Assembly: GCF_013184495.1 (NCBI RefSeq)
Contig: NZ_JAAOIY010000002.1
Span: 422,259-486,258, forward strand
Reading direction: 5' to 3'
DNA: 64,000 nt
Source of the DNA: Sporosarcina jiandibaonis
GTDB lineage: Bacteria; Bacillota; Bacilli; Bacillales_A; Planococcaceae
The notes under the pieces were generated by a model. That model did not search any database. It had not been told where the DNA came from and was given only the letters and a program-made list of their open reading frames with translations. Position numbers and translations under genes: made by a program. This document shows positions 50,789 to 59,930 of this stretch, piece by piece (within the stretch, counting starts at the first letter, position 1; each line of letters starts with the position of its first letter).

Positions 50789-51400
50789 CTATCGCTTATT
50801 ATTTTTCCAACTCAAAATTCTTTTCGGATTAAAGTAACTCAAACCGATAAGAAATCCGACAACAAGTCCAGCGATATGAGCAGTTGCGTTTATGTTAGGA
50901 CCAATGAACGTCATAATAACGCTAATAACGATAATTGGTAAAATGATTTGGCGAAGTTGCGGCATTGCGTGTTTTGTATAATAAACAAGCGCACCGAATG
51001 CGCCGAACATACCGAAAATGGCACCACTTGCACCTAAATGCGCGTATCCGAGATCTTGGAAAAAGTATGTCGCTACGTTTGCAAAGATACCGGAAAGCAT
51101 ATATAGCGTTATGAAACGCATTTTACCAGTTAATTTTTCAAGTTCGGGACCAAATACAAATAAACAAAACATATTAAAAAGAATGTGCATAAATCCGCCA
51201 TGCAAAAACATGGGCGTAACAAAACGCCACCATTCGCCGTCAGCAATTAGATAGTTTATACCTATCCCGCTTGTTTGAACGATGACACCTATGCCAGGCA
51301 GTAACGTAATTAGGAAAAGACTTATATTTATAAACAGGAAAATCGTTACTATTGGATAAAATCGAATGTATTCGGAAAAGCTTTCTGTACGAGTAAACAT
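50789..51400 (-). CDS. Rhomboid-family intramembrane serine protease (YdcA-like)
   Basis: 203-residue, six-helix rhomboid. The catalytic Ser is in GASGAIFGMFGAFGAL and the His in the last helix, ATAHIAGLVVGFLIGL. The L1/oxyanion part has GGFMHILFNMFCLFVFGPEL with the conserved His and Asn. It is the small single-domain type, without the TPR domain of GluP. An AGGTG ribosome site precedes the ATG. It lies on the opposite strand between ydbT and acpS, as ydcA does in B. subtilis. Confidence 0.92.
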   Translation of the reverse strand: MFTRTESFSEYIRFYPIVTIFLFINISLFLITLLPGIGVIVQTSGIGINYLIADGEWWRFVTPMFLHGGFMHILFNMFCLFVFGPELEKLTGKMRFITLYMLSGIFANVATYFFQDLGYAHLGASGAIFGMFGAFGALVYYTKHAMPQLRQIILPIIVISVIMTFIGPNINATAHIAGLVVGFLIGLSYFNPKRILSWKNNKR

Positions 51401-51465
51401 TTTTTCACCTCAATCTACTCATCATTATACATATTTTCATCTCGAAAAGGGAAGGGGGGAGGTTC

Positions 51466-51819
51466 ATGATTTCAGGAATCGGTTTAGATATCGTTGAACT
51501 AGACCGAATTGCAAAGCTAGAAGAAAAATCCGATAAGTTTGTGGCTAGAATATTGACGAGTTCAGAAACCGATATTTATCGGTCATTGACTGGACACCGT
51601 CGAACTGAATTTTTAGCAGGTCGGTTTGCAGGAAAAGAAGCTTTTGCAAAAGCGCGTGGAACAGGAATTGGTGAAGGGTGCAACTTCACGGACATTGAAA
51701 TAATCCCTGAATCCAGCGGGAAACCGCGTCTTTATTTCCAAGGTTCATTAGTTTCTGGTTTTATTTCAATAACGCATACAAAGAATATTGCAGCTGCTCA
51801 AGTAATCCTAGAAGCATAA
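51466..51819 (+). CDS. acpS: Holo-[acyl-carrier-protein] synthase
   Basis: Transfers phosphopantetheine from CoA to apo-ACP. At 117 residues it has the standard length. The Mg ligands are in ISGIGLDIVELDRI (Asp8) and GRFAGKEAFAKARGTGIG (Glu in the GKEA motif); SITHTKNIAAAQV closes the active site. A GGGGGGAGG ribosome site precedes the ATG. It heads the acpS-ydcC-alr group. Confidence 0.96.
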   Translation: MISGIGLDIVELDRIAKLEEKSDKFVARILTSSETDIYRSLTGHRRTEFLAGRFAGKEAFAKARGTGIGEGCNFTDIEIIPESSGKPRLYFQGSLVSGFISITHTKNIAAAQVILEA

Positions 51820-51877
51820 TCACGAATCCTTCCTCATAAGATGTCATACCCGATTGAATTGAGAAAGGATGAAAGAT

Positions 51878-52894
51878 ATGCGTAGCCGGATATTTTCTCT
51901 TTTGTTAGTTGTTGTAGTCGCAATTGTCCTCGTAGCATGTGGGACGCCATCGAAAGAAAATGTAACGAAGAAGCTCAGTGACAAATGGAATGACTCGAAA
52001 GGGTATGAGTTGCAAGCAACGATGGAAATTAAGACTGGATCAGAACCGAGGTTGTATGACGTGGATGTCTGGCATACGAAACCCGATTTCTATCGTGTAC
52101 ATGTAACGCAAAACGGTAAAGAAGAATCCCAAATGATTGTCCGCAATGAAGATGGCGTTTTCGTTGTCACCCCGTCTTTGGGGAAAACGTATAAGTTTCA
52201 AAGTGATTGGCCAGCACAAAACAGTCAAGCATACTTAATCGGCGCTTTATCAGAAGACATTAAAGCTGATAAAAATGCGACGATGACTGAAGAGGATGAT
52301 GCATTCGTCTTTGAAACCGAAACAAGAAACAATCACAGAAAAGTTCTGCCGTCCCAAAAAATTTACATTAACAAAAAAACTTGGTTGCCGATTTACGTCT
52401 CTGTTTTAGATGAAAACAAGGAAGAGCAAATAAGAATTACATTTAACAAAATCACATTGGGTACAGCAAGAGATGCAAAGGAATACGCGGTTGAGTTAAA
52501 TAACGAAGAGTCTAAGCCAGCCGAGGATGAAGCGGATGACGAAGCTGCCAAGGAGGATGGGTTTGAAACATATTATCCTACTGTCAATTGGCAAGGGGTC
52601 ACGCTTGAAATTGAAGAAGCTATAAAGACTGAGAATGGCACTCGTTCATTTATGACATTTGGCGGCGAAAAAGAATTTACGATTGTTCAAGAGCGTGTGC
52701 AACGACCTGAACATAAATTGCCTGTTTCCATAGAAGGGGATCCGGTAGATCTAGGTTTTGCTGTTGCAGCCATTACAGATAAATCGATTCGTTGGGAAAG
52801 TGACGGTATTTCGTTTTTCATTGCATCGGAGACGTTGACAAAAGATGAATTGATCGATGTTGCCTTATCCATGTCAGTTGATGAGATGAAATAA
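51878..52894 (+). CDS. ydcC: Outer-surface lipoprotein, LolA/RseB-like fold (YdcC)
   Basis: 338-residue lipoprotein with signal MRSRIFSLLLVVVVAIVLVA and lipid Cys directly after. The body resembles the LolA-like fold of YdcC/DUF4367-type proteins: DVWHTKPDFYRVHVTQNGKE and VFVVTPSLGKTYKFQSDWP. An acidic linker (DEADDEAAKED) divides it from a C-terminal domain ending ETLTKDELIDVALSMS. The ATG at 51878 is eight bases after AAAGG; ATG 51869 overlaps the ribosome site. Its role in spores or the wall is not established. Confidence 0.88.
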   Translation: MRSRIFSLLLVVVVAIVLVACGTPSKENVTKKLSDKWNDSKGYELQATMEIKTGSEPRLYDVDVWHTKPDFYRVHVTQNGKEESQMIVRNEDGVFVVTPSLGKTYKFQSDWPAQNSQAYLIGALSEDIKADKNATMTEEDDAFVFETETRNNHRKVLPSQKIYINKKTWLPIYVSVLDENKEEQIRITFNKITLGTARDAKEYAVELNNEESKPAEDEADDEAAKEDGFETYYPTVNWQGVTLEIEEAIKTENGTRSFMTFGGEKEFTIVQERVQRPEHKLPVSIEGDPVDLGFAVAAITDKSIRWESDGISFFIASETLTKDELIDVALSMSVDEMK

Positions 52895-52960
52895 GTTGTT
52901 GACGAAGAAGCGGTGGAGATTGATAATAGATAGAACTACACCGTAAACGAGGTCAAAGAT

Positions 52961-54076
52961 ATGCCAAATAGGATGTTGTTTCGACCAACAAAAGCAATGA
53001 TCAACTTAGACGCAATAAAAGACAATGTAAAGGCTTTAAACAACTATTTAGGTGATAAGACATCCATTATTGCGGTTGTTAAAGCGGATGGATATGGCCA
53101 TGGCGATGTTGAAACTGCACGTGCGGCAATAGAAGCTGGAGCGAAAATGGTTTCAGTTGCAACGCCGGAAGAAGCGGTGAAGCTTCGTGAATTCGGGATA
53201 AGCGAAGATATTCTCGTCATGGGCCCATCCCCCGTTGGCTTTGCTGAAACAGCAAAGGATTTAAGTATTACGGTTGCTGTATCAGGGGTAGAGTGGTTAG
53301 AAGAAGTTTGTTTAACAAAAGAATTTGACCATGCTTTAAAAGTGCACGTGAAGATTGACTCGGGTATGGGTCGCTATGGGGTTAGAGATGCTGAGTCCTT
53401 AAACGCAATTATAAACTTCGCGAAAAAGTCTAAGCAAGTGATAGTGGATGGCGTTTTTACACATTATTCATGTGCAGACATGGATCAATGCAAGACAACG
53501 GATGAACAATATGAACGTTTTATGGAGTTAGTCGAATTATTTCCAGAAAAGCCTCGTCTGGTTCATGCATCGAATAGTGCTGCTGCTCTGCTTTATCCAG
53601 ACTATAGACTCGATGCAGTTCGCTTTGGCATTGGGTTGTATGGGATAGCTCCATCCGAATTTGTACAGCAAAAGTTGCCCTTTTCACTCAAACGAGCTCT
53701 ATCGCTTGAAACTGAATTAGCGCATGTGAAACGGTTAGAAAAAGGCGGTTCAGTCAGTTACGGGGCAACGTATCAGTCGTTGGAAGATGAGTGGATCGGC
53801 ACATTGCCGATTGGTTATGCAGATGGATTGCGTAGAGGGCTCCGTGGCCAAGAAGTGTTAATCGGCGGTATGCGAGTCCCGATAGTAGGAACGATTTGCA
53901 TGGATCAGTGCATGGTAAAGCTTCCTGGAGAAATGCCAGTAGGCGAAAAAGTTGTTTTACTTGGTAAGCAAGGGAATGAGGAAATCAACATGGAAGAGTG
54001 GGCGGAACGATTAGACACAATTCCATATGAAATAGCGGTTTCCTTATCCAAAAGAATTCCTAGAGTGTATGGTTAA
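52961..54076 (+). CDS. alr: Alanine racemase
   Basis: PLP enzyme converting L-Ala to D-Ala for the wall, feeding ddl. The 371 residues carry the PLP Lys in AVVKADGYGHG (about residue 43), and the second catalytic Tyr in SVSYGATYQS. IDSGMGRYGVR and VRFGIGLYGIAPSE are conserved. GTICMDQCMVKLPG is in the C-terminal barrel. A GAGGTC ribosome site precedes the ATG. The gene is in the same position as in B. subtilis, before ndoAI. Confidence 0.96.
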   Translation: MPNRMLFRPTKAMINLDAIKDNVKALNNYLGDKTSIIAVVKADGYGHGDVETARAAIEAGAKMVSVATPEEAVKLREFGISEDILVMGPSPVGFAETAKDLSITVAVSGVEWLEEVCLTKEFDHALKVHVKIDSGMGRYGVRDAESLNAIINFAKKSKQVIVDGVFTHYSCADMDQCKTTDEQYERFMELVELFPEKPRLVHASNSAAALLYPDYRLDAVRFGIGLYGIAPSEFVQQKLPFSLKRALSLETELAHVKRLEKGGSVSYGATYQSLEDEWIGTLPIGYADGLRRGLRGQEVLIGGMRVPIVGTICMDQCMVKLPGEMPVGEKVVLLGKQGNEEINMEEWAERLDTIPYEIAVSLSKRIPRVYG

Positions 54077-54236
54077 GTTCTTTTCCACGCTAGCAAGTGC
54101 CTAATTTCGACAAAAAACCACGAAACATAAAGATTCCTGTCAATCTATTTGTATCTATGTCTTCTCAATGTCGACAAATGATGCTATGATGAATTGGTAG
54201 GTAAACTATTGAACGGTTTTGTTGGAGGTGCTGACA

Positions 54237-54518
54237 TTGCGTGCAAAAAAGAACATGAGAGAAGTCATTGTTAAGATTCCGAAACGAATGTTGAATGAAA
54301 ATGAACATACGGTCGTCCATCGGGAGCCGGAGCGTAGTGGTTTTGTTTATATTTCGACAAAAAGATATGAATCAGATTACGAACCGGATACGATTCGCGA
54401 AGCGATGATAAAGGGTTATGTCGAAATGTCGCAAATCAACTTGAAAATTGCCAAGGAATGCTTGCATGTGGAGTTTGAAGCCCAGCATACGATGGAACGT
54501 CTCGTTAGCGGAGGATGA
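54237..54518 (+). CDS. ndoAI: Antitoxin EndoAI (MazE type), N-terminal domain divergent
   Basis: 93-residue antitoxin that blocks the NdoA RNase. The C-terminal toxin-binding part is well kept: [16 protein letters not shown] through [13 protein letters not shown], ending exactly as in B. subtilis. The N-terminal ribbon-helix-helix region keeps [12 protein letters not shown] but the following helices ([20 protein letters not shown]) lack the hydrophobic pattern of the B. subtilis protein. The start is TTG 54237, six bases after GGAGGTG. ndoA follows by four bases. Confidence 0.9.
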   Translation: MRAKKNMREVIVKIPKRMLNENEHTVVHREPERSGFVYISTKRYESDYEPDTIREAMIKGYVEMSQINLKIAKECLHVEFEAQHTMERLVSGG

Positions 54519-54522
54519 GAAG

Positions 54523-54873
54523 TTGGCAATAAAACGTGGAGACGTCTTTTTTGCAGATCTGTCGCCAGTCGTTGGTTCTGAACAGGGTGGAACAAGGCCT
54601 GTTCTGGTAATTCAAAACGATATTGGAAACCGATTTAGTCCGACAGTTATCATAGCGGCTATTACAGCGCAAATTCAAAAAGCAAAATTGCCGACACATG
54701 TTGAAATCGATGCGGAACGCTATAATTTCGAGCGGGATTCAGTTATCCTGCTCGAACAAGTCCGTACAATCGACAAGTCGAGGCTAACCGATAGAATCAC
54801 ACATCTAGATGAATTTTTGATGGAACAGGTCGATGAAGCACTAGAAGTGAGTTTCGGCCTCGTCAAATTCTAA
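54523..54873 (+). CDS. ndoA: Endoribonuclease toxin NdoA (MazF/EndoA)
   Basis: 116-residue MazF-family RNase; the B. subtilis enzyme cuts RNA at UACAU. The sequence is nearly the same as that enzyme: [40 protein letters not shown] and [19 protein letters not shown]. The catalytic Arg (GGTRP) and Thr (AAIT) are present. The start is TTG 54523 after GGAGGATGAGAAG, giving the exact family length. It is cotranscribed with ndoAI and has its own terminator. Confidence 0.96.
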   Translation: MAIKRGDVFFADLSPVVGSEQGGTRPVLVIQNDIGNRFSPTVIIAAITAQIQKAKLPTHVEIDAERYNFERDSVILLEQVRTIDKSRLTDRITHLDEFLMEQVDEALEVSFGLVKF

Positions 54874-54894
54874 CAATACATATAGTAAACAAGA

Positions 54895-54927
54895 ACATCA
54901 CAGAAGCTTTATCTGTGGTGTTTTTTT
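54895..54927 (+). terminator. Terminator of alr-ndoAI-ndoA
   Basis: ACATCACAGA / TCTGTGGTGT 10-bp stem (one G-U pair), 7-base loop, seven T. It separates the toxin pair from the rsb operon. Confidence 0.9.
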
Positions 54928-55025
54928 CAATTGATCCACTAAAAGAGTGTGTTTTTAATATATATTCGTTACAATAGAGGGAACTATCGTATTTAAGAAA
55001 TAAGAGGGAGGAGCAAGAACCGAAC

Positions 55026-55853
55026 ATGAATAAAAAAATGGCAAAATGCATTCACGAAAATTTAGACAGTATTCTTGAAAGATGGGAGTATCGCATGAAA
55101 GATGTTGAGGAAGAACGCTTCTTTCATTTTATGCCGGACGAGCTAATTGACAAGACAAGCAGAGAATTTGCGGAATTAATGACATCCAATTTACAATATT
55201 CCGAAGCTATTAATCCTGAGAAATTAGCAGATTTCACGGAAAAAGTTGTTCGTTTTGGTTGGTCAATAAAATTTGTCAATAAATCCATAGAGAACTTTTC
55301 AGATATTACCTTTGAGATAATGGAAGAAGAGGGGGTCATCGATCAGTCGAACGTTAGGGAGTATATGAAAACTTTCAGCAAATGGATATCTCCTCATCGT
55401 AATAGTATCATTGATGCGTATGCCGTTGAGTGGGAACGTACTGTGAAGCTTCAACGAATTGCACTGCAAGAACTATCAGCATCACTAATCCCGGTTTTCG
55501 AAAAAATATCGGTTATGCCGTTGGTCGGTACGATCGATACTGAGCGTGCAAAGCTAATCATGGAAAACATTCTAGATGGCGTAGTGAAACAACGCGCCGA
55601 AGTTGTATTACTAGACATAACAGGAGTTCCTGTTGTTGATACAATGGTTGCTCATCATATAATACAGGCCGCAGATGCCGTCCGACTAATTGGAGCTAAA
55701 TGTATGCTCGTCGGGATTCGACCGGAAATAGCTCAAACAATTGTCGCTCTAGGAATTGAATTAAAAGATTTCACAACTACAAGCACTTTGCAACGTGGAA
55801 TGCAGGAGGCGCTCAAACTCACGAATCGCAAAATAGTGGAGGTAGAAAATTAA
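55026..55853 (+). CDS. rsbRA: Stressosome protein RsbRA
   Basis: 275-residue co-antagonist that forms the stressosome with RsbS and holds RsbT. The N-terminal half is the non-heme-globin sensor domain ([20 protein letters not shown]). The C-terminal STAS domain contains [20 protein letters not shown] with the first phospho-Thr position, and [20 protein letters not shown]. Only one RsbR paralogue is in this window. It opens the eight-gene SigB operon; its ATG follows GGGAGGAGC. The rsbS start overlaps its stop by one base. Confidence 0.94.
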   Translation: MNKKMAKCIHENLDSILERWEYRMKDVEEERFFHFMPDELIDKTSREFAELMTSNLQYSEAINPEKLADFTEKVVRFGWSIKFVNKSIENFSDITFEIMEEEGVIDQSNVREYMKTFSKWISPHRNSIIDAYAVEWERTVKLQRIALQELSASLIPVFEKISVMPLVGTIDTERAKLIMENILDGVVKQRAEVVLLDITGVPVVDTMVAHHIIQAADAVRLIGAKCMLVGIRPEIAQTIVALGIELKDFTTTSTLQRGMQEALKLTNRKIVEVEN

Positions 55854-56215
55854 TGAATATGCGAATACCGATTTTAAAACTAGGCGACATTTTAATCGTA
55901 TCCATTCAATGGGAACTAGACGATCAGAATGCGATTCAATTTCAAGAAGATTTGCTGAATAGATTGCACTCGAAAAATGCGCGCGGCGTCTTGATAGATT
56001 TAACTCCGATTGATTTTATTGATTCGTTCATCGCGAAAGTCCTGGGTGATGTGATTAACATGTCTAGCCTAATGGGAGCGAAAGTAGTAATTACCGGAAT
56101 CCAACCTGCAGTAGCAATAACACTCATAGAGCTTGGAATACGTTTGGAAAACGTCATGACAGCGTTAGATTTGGAAAACGGACTGGATAAACTTCAAATA
56201 GAATTGGAGGCCTAA
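55853..56215 (+). CDS. rsbS: Stressosome scaffold RsbS
   Basis: 120-residue single STAS-domain protein, the core antagonist of RsbT. The phosphorylated Ser lies at residue 58 in [11 protein letters not shown] (Ser59 in B. subtilis). [20 protein letters not shown] matches the family. The start ATG follows GGAGG and overlaps the rsbRA stop. Confidence 0.95.
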   Translation: MNMRIPILKLGDILIVSIQWELDDQNAIQFQEDLLNRLHSKNARGVLIDLTPIDFIDSFIAKVLGDVINMSSLMGAKVVITGIQPAVAITLIELGIRLENVMTALDLENGLDKLQIELEA

Positions 56216-56217
56216 CT

Positions 56218-56619
56218 ATGGAGTGCCGATCTTCTGTGGACATTTTTACAGAATGGGACATTGTCGCTGCCCGTCAGCTTGGTCGGAACGAAGCAAAAAG
56301 CATCGGTTTTGGTACCGTTGACCAAGCTCGTATCACGACAGCGATAAGCGAACTGGCCCGTAATATCTATTTATATGCAGGAAAAGGTAATATCAAAATT
56401 GAACGAACCTATGACAATAACCAATATGGAATTACGATTATTGCGTCCGATGAAGGACCCGGTATCGCCGATGTTCGAAAAGTAATGAATGATGGGTATT
56501 CGACTTCGGGGGGATTGGGCGCAGGAATGCCAGGAGTCCGACGACTTATGGATGAATTTAATGTACAGTCCGAACAAGGTGTAGGAACGACAATAACTGC
56601 GGTGAAATGGCTCCGTTGA
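56218..56619 (+). CDS. rsbT: Switch kinase RsbT
   Basis: 133-residue GHKL-fold Ser/Thr kinase that phosphorylates RsbS and RsbRA under stress and then activates RsbU. ATP motifs are AISELARNIYLYAG (Asn box), SDEGPGIAD (G1) and GLGAGMPGVRRLMD (G2). It is two bases after rsbS, with GGAGG upstream. Confidence 0.95.
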   Translation: MECRSSVDIFTEWDIVAARQLGRNEAKSIGFGTVDQARITTAISELARNIYLYAGKGNIKIERTYDNNQYGITIIASDEGPGIADVRKVMNDGYSTSGGLGAGMPGVRRLMDEFNVQSEQGVGTTITAVKWLR

Positions 56620-56633
56620 GGGGGTGAGGGCAA

Positions 56634-57644
56634 ATGCCAAAAGAGGTAGAAAAACAGTATAAAGCATTAGTGAATCGATATATCAATACGAAAAGTGAAA
56701 ATGATTTATATGCGGGTCAGAAGTTTAGCAGACGATTTATCGAAAAAGAAATATCGCCAGAAGAAGTAATCGGAATTCATAAATCAGCGTTAATGGAGTT
56801 GTTTCCAGATGCCCCTGAAGACTTTTGGCATTCTTTTGATTTCCTCATTGAAATGATGATTCATTATGGGCTTGCACTACAAGAGCATCAAAGTCTCATC
56901 CGAAAACAAGAGGAACTTGAATTGGAAATGAAGATTGCGGAAAAAGTTCAAAATACATTGCTGAAAACTAGGGTGCCGACATTTAGCGATCTGGATATAG
57001 GCTTTTTGACTGTGCCTGCTAAGCAAATGAGCGGCGACTATATTTACTTTCTCAGCGATGATTCGAACTACGCAAGTGTTGCCGTTGCCGATGTCATTGG
57101 AAAAGGAATTCCCGCTGCACTCTGCATGTCCATGATTAAATTTGGTATGGATAATATGCAAAAACAAAATTCAAGTCCCCATGTTGTTCTTGATGTTGTT
57201 AATCGAATTGTAGAAGAAAGCGTCGATGATTCGATGTTTATTTCAATGTTCTACGGAAAATATGAAGTCGATGGCTCGGTATTTTCCTATGCATCTGCGG
57301 GTCACGAACCTGTACTGTTATATAAAGCGGCTTCAAATACTTTTATCGAACTTGATGCTAAAGGTTTATTACTGGGAGTTCAGCCAAATGCGACTTATGA
57401 AGAGCGAAGTGTTGTATTAGATGAAGGCGACTTTATTGCGATGATGACCGATGGAGTAACTGAAACAAGAACTGAAGATGGATTTATTGACGATGAAATT
57501 ATTAAAGAGATTTTGACAACTGTTAAAGATGAATCAGCCCAAAAAATTGCGGATACCGTATACCAACAACTTGGTGAAATGCAGAACTTTCATCTACATG
57601 ACGACTTTTCTATCGTGATTTTTAAAAAAGGTTATAAAAACTAG
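56634..57644 (+). CDS. rsbU: Environmental-branch phosphatase RsbU
   Basis: 336-residue PP2C-type phosphatase that activates RsbV when bound by RsbT. The N-terminal helical domain (residues 1-110) is the RsbT-binding part. The catalytic domain has MSGDYIYFLSDD, AVADVIGKGIPAALCMSMIK with metal-binding Asp and Gly, SAGHEPVLLY, and MMTDGVTETRT. GAGGGGGTGAGG precedes the ATG. Its stop overlaps the internal SigB promoter. Confidence 0.95.
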   Translation: MPKEVEKQYKALVNRYINTKSENDLYAGQKFSRRFIEKEISPEEVIGIHKSALMELFPDAPEDFWHSFDFLIEMMIHYGLALQEHQSLIRKQEELELEMKIAEKVQNTLLKTRVPTFSDLDIGFLTVPAKQMSGDYIYFLSDDSNYASVAVADVIGKGIPAALCMSMIKFGMDNMQKQNSSPHVVLDVVNRIVEESVDDSMFISMFYGKYEVDGSVFSYASAGHEPVLLYKAASNTFIELDAKGLLLGVQPNATYEERSVVLDEGDFIAMMTDGVTETRTEDGFIDDEIIKEILTTVKDESAQKIADTVYQQLGEMQNFHLHDDFSIVIFKKGYKN

Positions 57645-57669
57645 TTTAAGTTATTTAGAGGCAGGGTAT
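57644..57669 (+). promoter_or_regulatory. Internal SigB promoter before rsbV
   Basis: GTTTAA (57644-57649), 14-base spacer, GGGTAT (57664-57669): a perfect match to the SigB consensus in the position known from B. subtilis. It gives positive autoregulation of rsbV-rsbW-sigB-rsbX. Confidence 0.92.
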
Positions 57670-57715
57670 AGAACCTTTAGCTTTAAAAAAACAATAGAAA
57701 TTCGGGGGGTTGGAA

Positions 57716-58057
57716 ATGAACTTATCAGTAGAATTGTCAAAGGAAGATAGTGTTCAACGTTTTCATATTGCAGGTGAAATCGATGCGTTTACAGCTCCGG
57801 TATTAAAAGATAAACTAGCAGAAGTTCAAGATGTACCGGGCTTACAAGCTGAATTAAATCTAACAGATGTAACTTATATAGATAGTACTGGACTAGGTGT
57901 TTTTGTTGGATTTTATAAAACATTAAAAGCAAACGATGGATATATGAAAATTATTGGTGTAAATGATCGAGTTAAACGATTATTTGAAATTACTGGTCTT
58001 GATGAAATTATTGACATCGAGAAGGGAGTAGGTGAAAATCGCGATGCAACCCTATGA
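57716..58057 (+). CDS. rsbV: Anti-anti-sigma factor RsbV
   Basis: 113-residue STAS protein; unphosphorylated, it captures RsbW and frees SigB. The regulatory Ser is in TYIDSTGLGVFVGF (about residue 57; Ser56 in B. subtilis). ATG 57716 follows GGGGGG; TTG 57710 is an alternative. It overlaps rsbW by 14 bases. Confidence 0.95.
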   Translation: MNLSVELSKEDSVQRFHIAGEIDAFTAPVLKDKLAEVQDVPGLQAELNLTDVTYIDSTGLGVFVGFYKTLKANDGYMKIIGVNDRVKRLFEITGLDEIIDIEKGVGENRDATL

Positions 58058-58511
58058 CTATGTAGAAATTAGAGTACCGGCTAAAGCGCAGTATATCGGG
58101 ATTGCCCGACTGACGATTTCCGGCCTCGCGAGCCGACTTGGATTTAACTACGACGAGATTGAAGACTTGAAAATAGCAACAAGTGAGGCTGTGACAAATG
58201 CAGTCCAACATGCGTACCAAGATAATGAAGGTGAAGTTGTAGTAGGTTGTGCTCTTTTTGAAGATAAAATTGAAATCATGATAGCCGACCACGGGGAAAG
58301 CTTTAATTATGAAGAAACGAAAAAGAATATCGGACCATACAACGAATCGGAGGAAGTCGAATTCCTTCGTGAGGGCGGACTAGGTCTTTATTTAATGGAA
58401 ACCCTCATGGATGAAGTTAAAGTCCACCACGAGGAGGGTGTGACAGTCTTTATGACAAAATATCTTGGTGAAGAGCAGGTGGGTAAGGATGTCAAAACAG
58501 TCACCTCCTAA
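58044..58511 (+). CDS. rsbW: Anti-sigma factor and RsbV kinase RsbW
   Basis: 155-residue GHKL kinase that binds SigB and phosphorylates RsbV. Motifs are IATSEAVTNAVQHAY (Asn box), IADHGESFNYEE (G1) and REGGLGLYLMETLMDEVKV (G2). ATG 58044 is eight bases after GGTGA and gives the family N-terminus; GTG 58032 is possible. It overlaps sigB by 23 bases, typical for a factor and its inhibitor made in balance. Confidence 0.95.
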   Translation: MQPYDYVEIRVPAKAQYIGIARLTISGLASRLGFNYDEIEDLKIATSEAVTNAVQHAYQDNEGEVVVGCALFEDKIEIMIADHGESFNYEETKKNIGPYNESEEVEFLREGGLGLYLMETLMDEVKVHHEEGVTVFMTKYLGEEQVGKDVKTVTS

Positions 58512-59277
58512 ATCCGATACTAAAGATGAGGTTCTACAATGGATAAAGATATGTCAAGAAACGAACGATGAAGAAGCACAGACAAATTTAGTTCTTCATT
58601 ATGAAAGGTTAGTGCAATCACTTGCACACAAATACTCGAATGGGAAATCCTATCATGAGGATTTAGTGCAAGTTGGAATGCTAGGTTTATTAGGTGCGAT
58701 TCGTCGGTATGACCCTGATTTCGGCCGTAGCTTTGAAGCATTTGCTGTTCCGACGATTATTGGAGAAATCAAAAGATTTATGCGCGATAAGACTTGGGCA
58801 ATTCATGTACCTAGGCGCATTAAGGAACTGGGACCTAAAATAAGGGCGACTGTCGAAAAGTTGACGACTGAACTACAACGCTCCCCTCAAATTCATGAAA
58901 TTGCGGAGTATCTAGATATTGATGAAGATGATGTTTTGGAAGCGATGGAAATGGGAAGAAGTTACCAGGCTCTATCGATGGATCATACGTTAGATGCCGA
59001 TTCGGAAGGCGGTACAGTAACGCTATTTGATCTTATTGGTTCTACTGACGAAGGGTACGAAGCAACCGATCAACGGATGCTAGTTTTAGATGCGCTCGTC
59101 GTACTTTCGGAACGGGAGAAGCAAATTATTCAATATACATATATTGATCAGCTTAGCCAAAAAGAAGCCGGGGAACTACTTGGTATTTCACAGATGCATG
59201 TTTCAAGACTCCAACGAAAAGCGATTAAAAAATTACAAGAAGCTATATCAGCATCTACTACTGGTGGGGTGTCTTAG
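58489..59277 (+). CDS. sigB: General stress sigma factor SigB
   Basis: 262-residue sigma-70-family factor. Region 2 has EDLVQVGMLGLLGAIRRYDP and FEAFAVPTIIGEIKRFMRDK; region 3 starts WAIHVPRRIKELGPKIRATV; region 4 is SEREKQIIQYTYIDQLSQKE with GISQMHVSRLQRKAIKKL. ATG 58489 is six bases after AGGTGG. The operon layout and the SigB promoter before rsbV confirm its identity. A likely target outside the operon is the small gene at 30.7 kb. Confidence 0.97.
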   Translation: MSKQSPPKSDTKDEVLQWIKICQETNDEEAQTNLVLHYERLVQSLAHKYSNGKSYHEDLVQVGMLGLLGAIRRYDPDFGRSFEAFAVPTIIGEIKRFMRDKTWAIHVPRRIKELGPKIRATVEKLTTELQRSPQIHEIAEYLDIDEDDVLEAMEMGRSYQALSMDHTLDADSEGGTVTLFDLIGSTDEGYEATDQRMLVLDALVVLSEREKQIIQYTYIDQLSQKEAGELLGISQMHVSRLQRKAIKKLQEAISASTTGGVS

Positions 59278-59873
59278 TGGAGACAGTTGTCAATGAACAT
59301 GTCGAAATAAATATATATCATAGAGCAAAGTCAGGGAATAGAGAATCCGGGGATACGTATTTTGTTCATTCAACAGAAGATTATTTCATTTGTGCGATTG
59401 CCGACGGACTTGGCAGCGGGCCAATTGCGCGTCAATCAGCGGAAATAATTCCGAATGTCATTAAAAAGCATCATGATGAATCACTCGATGAACTGCTTAG
59501 CCGATGTAATGAGTATATGATTCAAAAACGCGGCGCTGCTGTTGCAATCGTAAAGATTGATTACAAAAGCATGATGATCCAATATAGTTGTGTAGGAAAC
59601 GTCAGATTTTATATGCTGCAAGATGGGAAGAAGATGATTTATCCACTCCCAGTAATGGGGTATTTATCAGGGAAGCCCCAGAAATTGAATACTCAAGAAT
59701 ATGACTACCATATAGGGGACATCTTTTTTCTCCATTCTGATGGAATTCAATTGCCAAGTCCAAAGGCCTTATTGAAACAAACGAAATGCCTTGCTCAACT
59801 TAGTCAAAGCGTTATAGAAACGATAAATCATGAAGACGATGCAACATTCATAGCGGGAAGCCTGCTTCATTAA
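59277..59873 (+). CDS. rsbX: Feedback phosphatase RsbX
   Basis: 198-residue small PP2C phosphatase that resets the stressosome by removing phosphate from RsbS and RsbRA. The metal-site region is CAIADGLGSGPIARQSAEII, and FFLHSDGIQLPSPKALL comes later. The start is GTG 59277, overlapping the sigB stop by one base, after GGTGGGG. A terminator overlaps its last codons. Confidence 0.93.
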   Translation: METVVNEHVEINIYHRAKSGNRESGDTYFVHSTEDYFICAIADGLGSGPIARQSAEIIPNVIKKHHDESLDELLSRCNEYMIQKRGAAVAIVKIDYKSMMIQYSCVGNVRFYMLQDGKKMIYPLPVMGYLSGKPQKLNTQEYDYHIGDIFFLHSDGIQLPSPKALLKQTKCLAQLSQSVIETINHEDDATFIAGSLLH

Positions 59874-59891
59874 ACGGAAGCAGGCTTTTTT
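59859..59891 (+). terminator. Terminator of the SigB operon
   Basis: AGCCTGCTTC / GAAGCAGGCT 10-bp stem whose loop contains the rsbX stop codon, then six T. Confidence 0.93.
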
Positions 59892-59930
59892 GTGTTAAAA
59901 TAGAGGACATGATGAAAGGTGGGAAATGTA

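Noticed and set aside
54523..54873. Toxin-antitoxin pair as part of a mobile island
   Set aside because: ndoAI-ndoA between alr and rsbRA is the ancestral Bacillus location, with no integrase or repeats, so it is core genome.
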